A model generated the notes under the pieces. The model saw nothing but the letters and a program-made list of their open reading frames with translations. It searched no databases and was not told the DNA's origin. From Variovorax sp. PBL-H6 (lineage in GTDB: Bacteria; Pseudomonadota; Gammaproteobacteria; Burkholderiales; Burkholderiaceae_C), in assembly GCF_901827155.1 (NCBI RefSeq), contig NZ_LR594660.1, positions 434,001-498,000 on the forward strand: a DNA stretch of 64,000 nt. The letters run 5' to 3'. The position numbers and the translations under genes are program-made. Below are positions 60,526 to 64,000 of the stretch, one piece after another. The stretch's first letter is position 1; each line of letters begins with the position of its first letter.

Positions 60526-63500
60526 TGGCGCGGAGGTGGTGTTGGTAGATCGTTGATTTCATTGACTTTCCTGTTCACTTTCAAATCTGCGATTCGTGGC
60601 GTCAAACCGTGGTCGGTTTCATCCATTGGTGCCAGTTATCGATGCATTTGGCCGCGAAGGCAGGATTTGGTCAGCATAGCGGTCAACCGGGAAGCGAAAC
60701 ACACCCCGCAAGTTGATGCTCTCCAGCCTGGTGGGCGCAATCTTCCCGATCAGTTCCGGTGGAATGACCTGGCGGCGGTTCGACCAGCGATCCAGGACCG
60801 CCTGCATCTGTGAGGTATTCCACGCCATCACGATGTTGGCCATCAGGCTCAACGCATCGGCCACAGCCTGCATTTCATCGACACGTTTGGCCTGCGCCGG
60901 GCTGATCCGGCCGGTATAAATGGCGCGCTTGAGGGCGTTAACAGCCTCGCCCCGATTGAGCACCCGGCGCAACTCGTTCCTGAAAGCGTCCTTGACAAAG
61001 TAGTCAGCCAAAAACGCCGTACGCAGCAACCGCCCCAATTGCACGCCAGCCTCATAGATTGGATCGCCCTGGGCGGCAGAACCGAACCGCGCAAGAGCTG
61101 CCACCGCACTGGCATGTCCGCTCATGACCGAGGCTGCCAGGTGCACCAGACTATCCCAATGCTTTTCGATCAAAGCGACGTCGACATTGGCTTCGCACAC
61201 CGCAGCGATTTCTGCGGGCACTTTGGTGCCGCGTGGCACAAAGAGGTGGCGCTGTTTGAGTTCCTTCAACCGCGGGCAAAGATCAAAACCAAGCAAACGG
61301 GCATGTGACATGGCAAAGTCGGTGTAGCCATGGGTATCCACAGCAAGCTGGCTGGTCTCCAGCTTTTCTTGGCGGATGACACCTTCAATGGCCACGCCCG
61401 CCTGGCGCTCATTGAGCACAAAGGGCTGCGCATGGAAGATGCCCCACCGGTCTTTTACATGGGAGTAGATTCCAATGGAAGGTGTGTTGCGCCGAGGATC
61501 AAGCCGGGCTTGCCACACCCGTTTGGTGGTCTCCATGGTCATCATGTCAGAAGATGCCAAATCGGACCGCCCCCAGGTGGCGGCAATCGGGTGTCGCTGC
61601 ATGAATTCCAGCACAGCCTGGCAGGCCTGGCTCAGACGCCGTTCGTCCCGCGCCCAGCGCATGGCCTGGCGAATGCTGGTGGCAGACAATTGCGGAATCA
61701 TGCGCGCGCATTCGACCGCAGTCAGACTGGTGCCGTGGGCCATGATGCCGGCATAGACCATCAGCAGCTCGTCGGTAGAGCGCGGCTCACGTCCGAGCAT
61801 GATCCAGCTAAAGCGCACCTGGGCGTCAACGGCCAGAATCACTTCCGGCAATTGAACCTCACCGATGCGGTGATCCAAAGCCGCGCGCAGCTTGGTCACT
61901 TCTGGGTCTTCGTCCTCTGCGGGCAATGGCGACAAATGGAGTTCATCATCCACGCGCAGTACGCCACTGCGGGCTGCAGCGGCCACCGCATCGACACCGG
62001 CAGTTACTCTGGCCAGCAAAGGCTTCAAGAAAGTGGCAGCCTTGCTGGGTAACGATAGACGGGCATAGTGTTTCTTGGACTCTGCCTGCCAACGCTCGTC
62101 CGTGAAGAACAAGCGCGCACGACCCCGAAAGCTCAGGCTGTGCTCAATCCAGACCGAGCCATTGCGCACCGCGCGGCGCAGGGCAAACAGGGTGGCCACC
62201 TCCAACGCCTGAAACGCCCGTTCCCGGTCTGGGCTGGAGATCGAAACCTGCCAGATCATTCCCAGACTTGGTGCCACCACTTCAACTGGCAGCTTTCTGG
62301 ATCCTTTGAGATATAAAGCTTGCAGCTTGGCAAGGTACTCGATGGCAGGATGCTCGCCGGTGGCCTGCCAGGGCAGCTTTGCAATGGCGACGAGCAACGA
62401 CCGCACGGGGCGAATTCCATCAATCAATCCCTCGCGGACCAGGGAGGCCCTGCTCGGTGGTTTGCGTTTCTGGGTTTCGGTGATCAAGGCTTCAAGACGG
62501 GCACGCAACTCAGCATCTGGCACCGCACCTTGCGCGCTCAAGGCAACAAGTTCGCCGAGCAGCGTTTTGTACATTGCGGCCCAATTGACGGTAGCGGGGA
62601 CATCGGCGGCAGCCTGACGCCACAGATCGGCGATCCGGCGCTGCACCATAAGGATCAACTGGTCTGTGGTGGTGAACAGGCAATACCGAAGAAAGCATGC
62701 GACCTCCACGGTGCGCGCTGGCTCTTTGATCTTGGCTCCGGCTGAGGGCGGCCTGGAGACAAGTCGGCGCGCGTAGCGGCGCAAGATGAGATCGGGGATG
62801 TCTGCCAGGTGCTTATGAACGTCCAGCGTGTAAAGCAGGTCGATGCGCTCCAGTACCTCGCTGATTTGGCGGGTTGAGTGTTTCGCCGGTGCAGCCCATA
62901 GCCAACTCTGCTGGGTTTGTCCATCTGGGCGCAGCTCTGAAACTGAGGCTCGCCAGCGATCAAGTGTTGCTGGATCAACGCTGGCGGCGATGGCGGTGCC
63001 TGTTTCAACTTCAAGCTGGGCAAGTGCCGCCGCAATCAGTGTCCGAATTGCCCGCTCGTGCACGATCACCAGCTTGTTCTTGTACAGCCATTGACGCGCC
63101 CGCACGAGTAGCTGATCGCGGTCGGCGCAGCGCGCCACTTCGTCGCGCAGTTCACGTACCAGTGAGCGGCGCTGGTGCTCGCTCATCCACTGGAATCCAA
63201 GGACCGTGCAGGCTACTTGTTGGTGATCGAATAGCGTGCGCCCGCGTTCATACATGGCTCTCAGCGAGGCGACTTCTGGTGCTGCAATGCCAAGCTCGTT
63301 GCCAAGGTGGCGCCACAAGGCTACTGGAATTACCCGAAAGGCACCGAGCAAACGCCCACTCATGCGCAGGAAACCAATATGGAGCGCCAGACCAAGCTTG
63401 TGGGAATCACCTCGGCGTGCATTGATTGCGTCGCGCTCGGCACCATCGAAGGTGAAAAATGCCTTCATCTCGAAGTCGCTGATATCGCGGGGGAGCCCAC

Positions 63501-63679
63501 GCATCCCCAAAAACGTTGTGTGCCAACCCTGCATCGTGAACCTCAAAAGTGGGAGGCCACCATACCCGTTTACAAAGCGAACAGGAAAGTCAATGAAATC
63601 AACGGTCTACCCAGACCACCCCCGCGCCAGTGCTAGCTTTGCGTACCGTCACTTATTGCACTGAAAACGAGGAGACCCC
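60476..63679 (-). mobile_element. IS1071 copy 4 (3204 bp)
   Basis: Full length; its outer end cuts a DUF3150-type gene after base 63679. Confidence 0.93.
60619..63534 (-). CDS. tnpA: IS1071 transposase TnpA, copy 4 (971 aa, intact)
   Basis: Identical in protein to copies 1 and 3. ATG 63534 with the same upstream sequence. Confidence 0.93.
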   Translation of the reverse strand: MQGWHTTFLGMRGLPRDISDFEMKAFFTFDGAERDAINARRGDSHKLGLALHIGFLRMSGRLLGAFRVIPVALWRHLGNELGIAAPEVASLRAMYERGRTLFDHQQVACTVLGFQWMSEHQRRSLVRELRDEVARCADRDQLLVRARQWLYKNKLVIVHERAIRTLIAAALAQLEVETGTAIAASVDPATLDRWRASVSELRPDGQTQQSWLWAAPAKHSTRQISEVLERIDLLYTLDVHKHLADIPDLILRRYARRLVSRPPSAGAKIKEPARTVEVACFLRYCLFTTTDQLILMVQRRIADLWRQAAADVPATVNWAAMYKTLLGELVALSAQGAVPDAELRARLEALITETQKRKPPSRASLVREGLIDGIRPVRSLLVAIAKLPWQATGEHPAIEYLAKLQALYLKGSRKLPVEVVAPSLGMIWQVSISSPDRERAFQALEVATLFALRRAVRNGSVWIEHSLSFRGRARLFFTDERWQAESKKHYARLSLPSKAATFLKPLLARVTAGVDAVAAAARSGVLRVDDELHLSPLPAEDEDPEVTKLRAALDHRIGEVQLPEVILAVDAQVRFSWIMLGREPRSTDELLMVYAGIMAHGTSLTAVECARMIPQLSATSIRQAMRWARDERRLSQACQAVLEFMQRHPIAATWGRSDLASSDMMTMETTKRVWQARLDPRRNTPSIGIYSHVKDRWGIFHAQPFVLNERQAGVAIEGVIRQEKLETSQLAVDTHGYTDFAMSHARLLGFDLCPRLKELKQRHLFVPRGTKVPAEIAAVCEANVDVALIEKHWDSLVHLAASVMSGHASAVAALARFGSAAQGDPIYEAGVQLGRLLRTAFLADYFVKDAFRNELRRVLNRGEAVNALKRAIYTGRISPAQAKRVDEMQAVADALSLMANIVMAWNTSQMQAVLDRWSNRRQVIPPELIGKIAPTRLESINLRGVFRFPVDRYADQILPSRPNASITGTNG

Positions 63680-63813
63680 AGCTCCGGGTTCTTGGCCAGC
63701 AAGTTTTCCTTGCGGAGACGCTTGCGGCCAGACCAGAGGTGGATGTCCAGAGAGACACAGACGATGCCGTTGGCTTGCGTCTGTTTGATGTTGAGAACGG
63801 CGGGTGCGTTCAT
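63680..63813 (-). pseudogene. DUF3150-like plasmid gene, first 44 codons, cut by IS1071
   Basis: ATG 63813 follows TTTGGAGTACCC. The peptide MNAPAVLNIKQTQANGIVCV then SLDIHLWSGRKRLRKENLL resembles the start of DUF3150 proteins, which are found on conjugative plasmids and integrative elements and have no settled function. The remainder of the gene is not present on the other side of either composite within this window. Confidence 0.6.
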
Positions 63814-64000
63814 GTGGGTACTCCAAAAGAGGAGCGGGAACCCACTACCCCTTGCGGGAATGTGAATTCCCGCTGGGGTTGACAGTTAAATGCAAGCGCT
63901 AAGACCTGCGGACGGAAGAACCGAACGAGCCGATCTTAGGGGAAGGACTCGGGCCCCGCAATCGAACCGGACCAGGCCTGTGGCAACATAAAGCCACGTC
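63814..64000 (-). promoter_or_regulatory. Upstream region of the DUF3150-like gene
   Basis: A hairpin GCGGGAAT (63854-63861) / ATTCCCGC (63866-63873) lies 41 bases before the start and may sit in the mRNA leader. A TTGACA on the opposite strand (about 63880) and AGCGCT just after it may belong to a promoter or operator. No other gene is visible to the window end. Confidence 0.4.

Larger units (their letters stand above)
50913..63679. mobile_element. Composite 2: same arms as composite 1, core inverted
   Basis: Arms 50913-55584 and 59006-63679 are inverted copies of each other and match the arms of composite 1. The core 55585-59005 is the reverse complement of the core of composite 1. The outer five-base flanks (ATGCT and AGCTC) do not match, so there is no target duplication. 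Confidence 0.85.

Overview
The window looks like the accessory part of a large plasmid (or a plasmid-like chromosomal island) from a Burkholderiales bacterium, most likely Comamonadaceae (Variovorax, Delftia, Hydrogenophaga, Comamonas or Acidovorax type). The evidence is the GC-rich sequence, several IS1071 copies, a class-3-like integron integrase, a Tn501/Tn21-type resolvase, and many short genes each carrying its own terminator. No rRNA, tRNA, CRISPR array or replication/conjugation module was seen.

Region 1 (1-31749) is a gene-dense patchwork of small, mostly unrecognised proteins on both strands. Recognisable pieces are a papain/transglutaminase-like protein (2557-3072), two paralogues with a uracil-DNA-glycosylase-like layout (3201-3983, 9069-9674), a zinc-ribbon/DUF2628/pilin-like fusion (4691-5668), a YgjV-type membrane protein (11158-11682), a secreted protein made of 15-residue repeats (11871-12197), a SLATT-like two-TM protein with a C-terminal beta-sandwich (12223-13140), an SH3+DUF2272 protein (14034-14891), an Ig-like surface protein (17458-18912), an 890-residue protein ending in a DUF2726 nuclease-like domain (19112-21784), an XRE regulator behind a long palindrome (26577-27003), and an extra isoleucyl-tRNA synthetase with a terminator hairpin directly before its start (27019-29611).

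Region 2 (31750-64000) is a stack of mobile elements. An IS21-family element (31750-34307) cuts a host gene. Two nearly identical 12.8-kb composites follow in direct order (34362-47123 and 50913-63679). Each is IS1071, a 5'-truncated IS91-family element, a 3.4-kb core, then the inverted IS91 remnant and inverted IS1071. The core holds a LuxR-type regulator and an amidase-signature hydrolase, and it lies in opposite orientations in the two composites. Between them (47124-50912) is the wreck of a Tn21-subfamily transposon (tnpA with an amber codon, intact tnpR), a class-3-like integron with one quaternary-ammonium (SMR) efflux cassette, and a second IS21 fragment. The right composite cuts a DUF3150-type plasmid gene.

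How it fits together: the amidase with its LuxR regulator looks like a catabolic (anilide, amide or phenylurea hydrolysis) cargo of the kind IS1071 carries in pesticide-degrading Comamonadaceae; identity with the linuron hydrolase LibA is a hypothesis only. The composite arms are about 4.67-kb inverted repeats, so homologous recombination could flip each core. Nearly every difference found between the copies is a single-base indel, mostly in a homopolymer, so the apparent pseudogenes among the copies may be sequencing errors.
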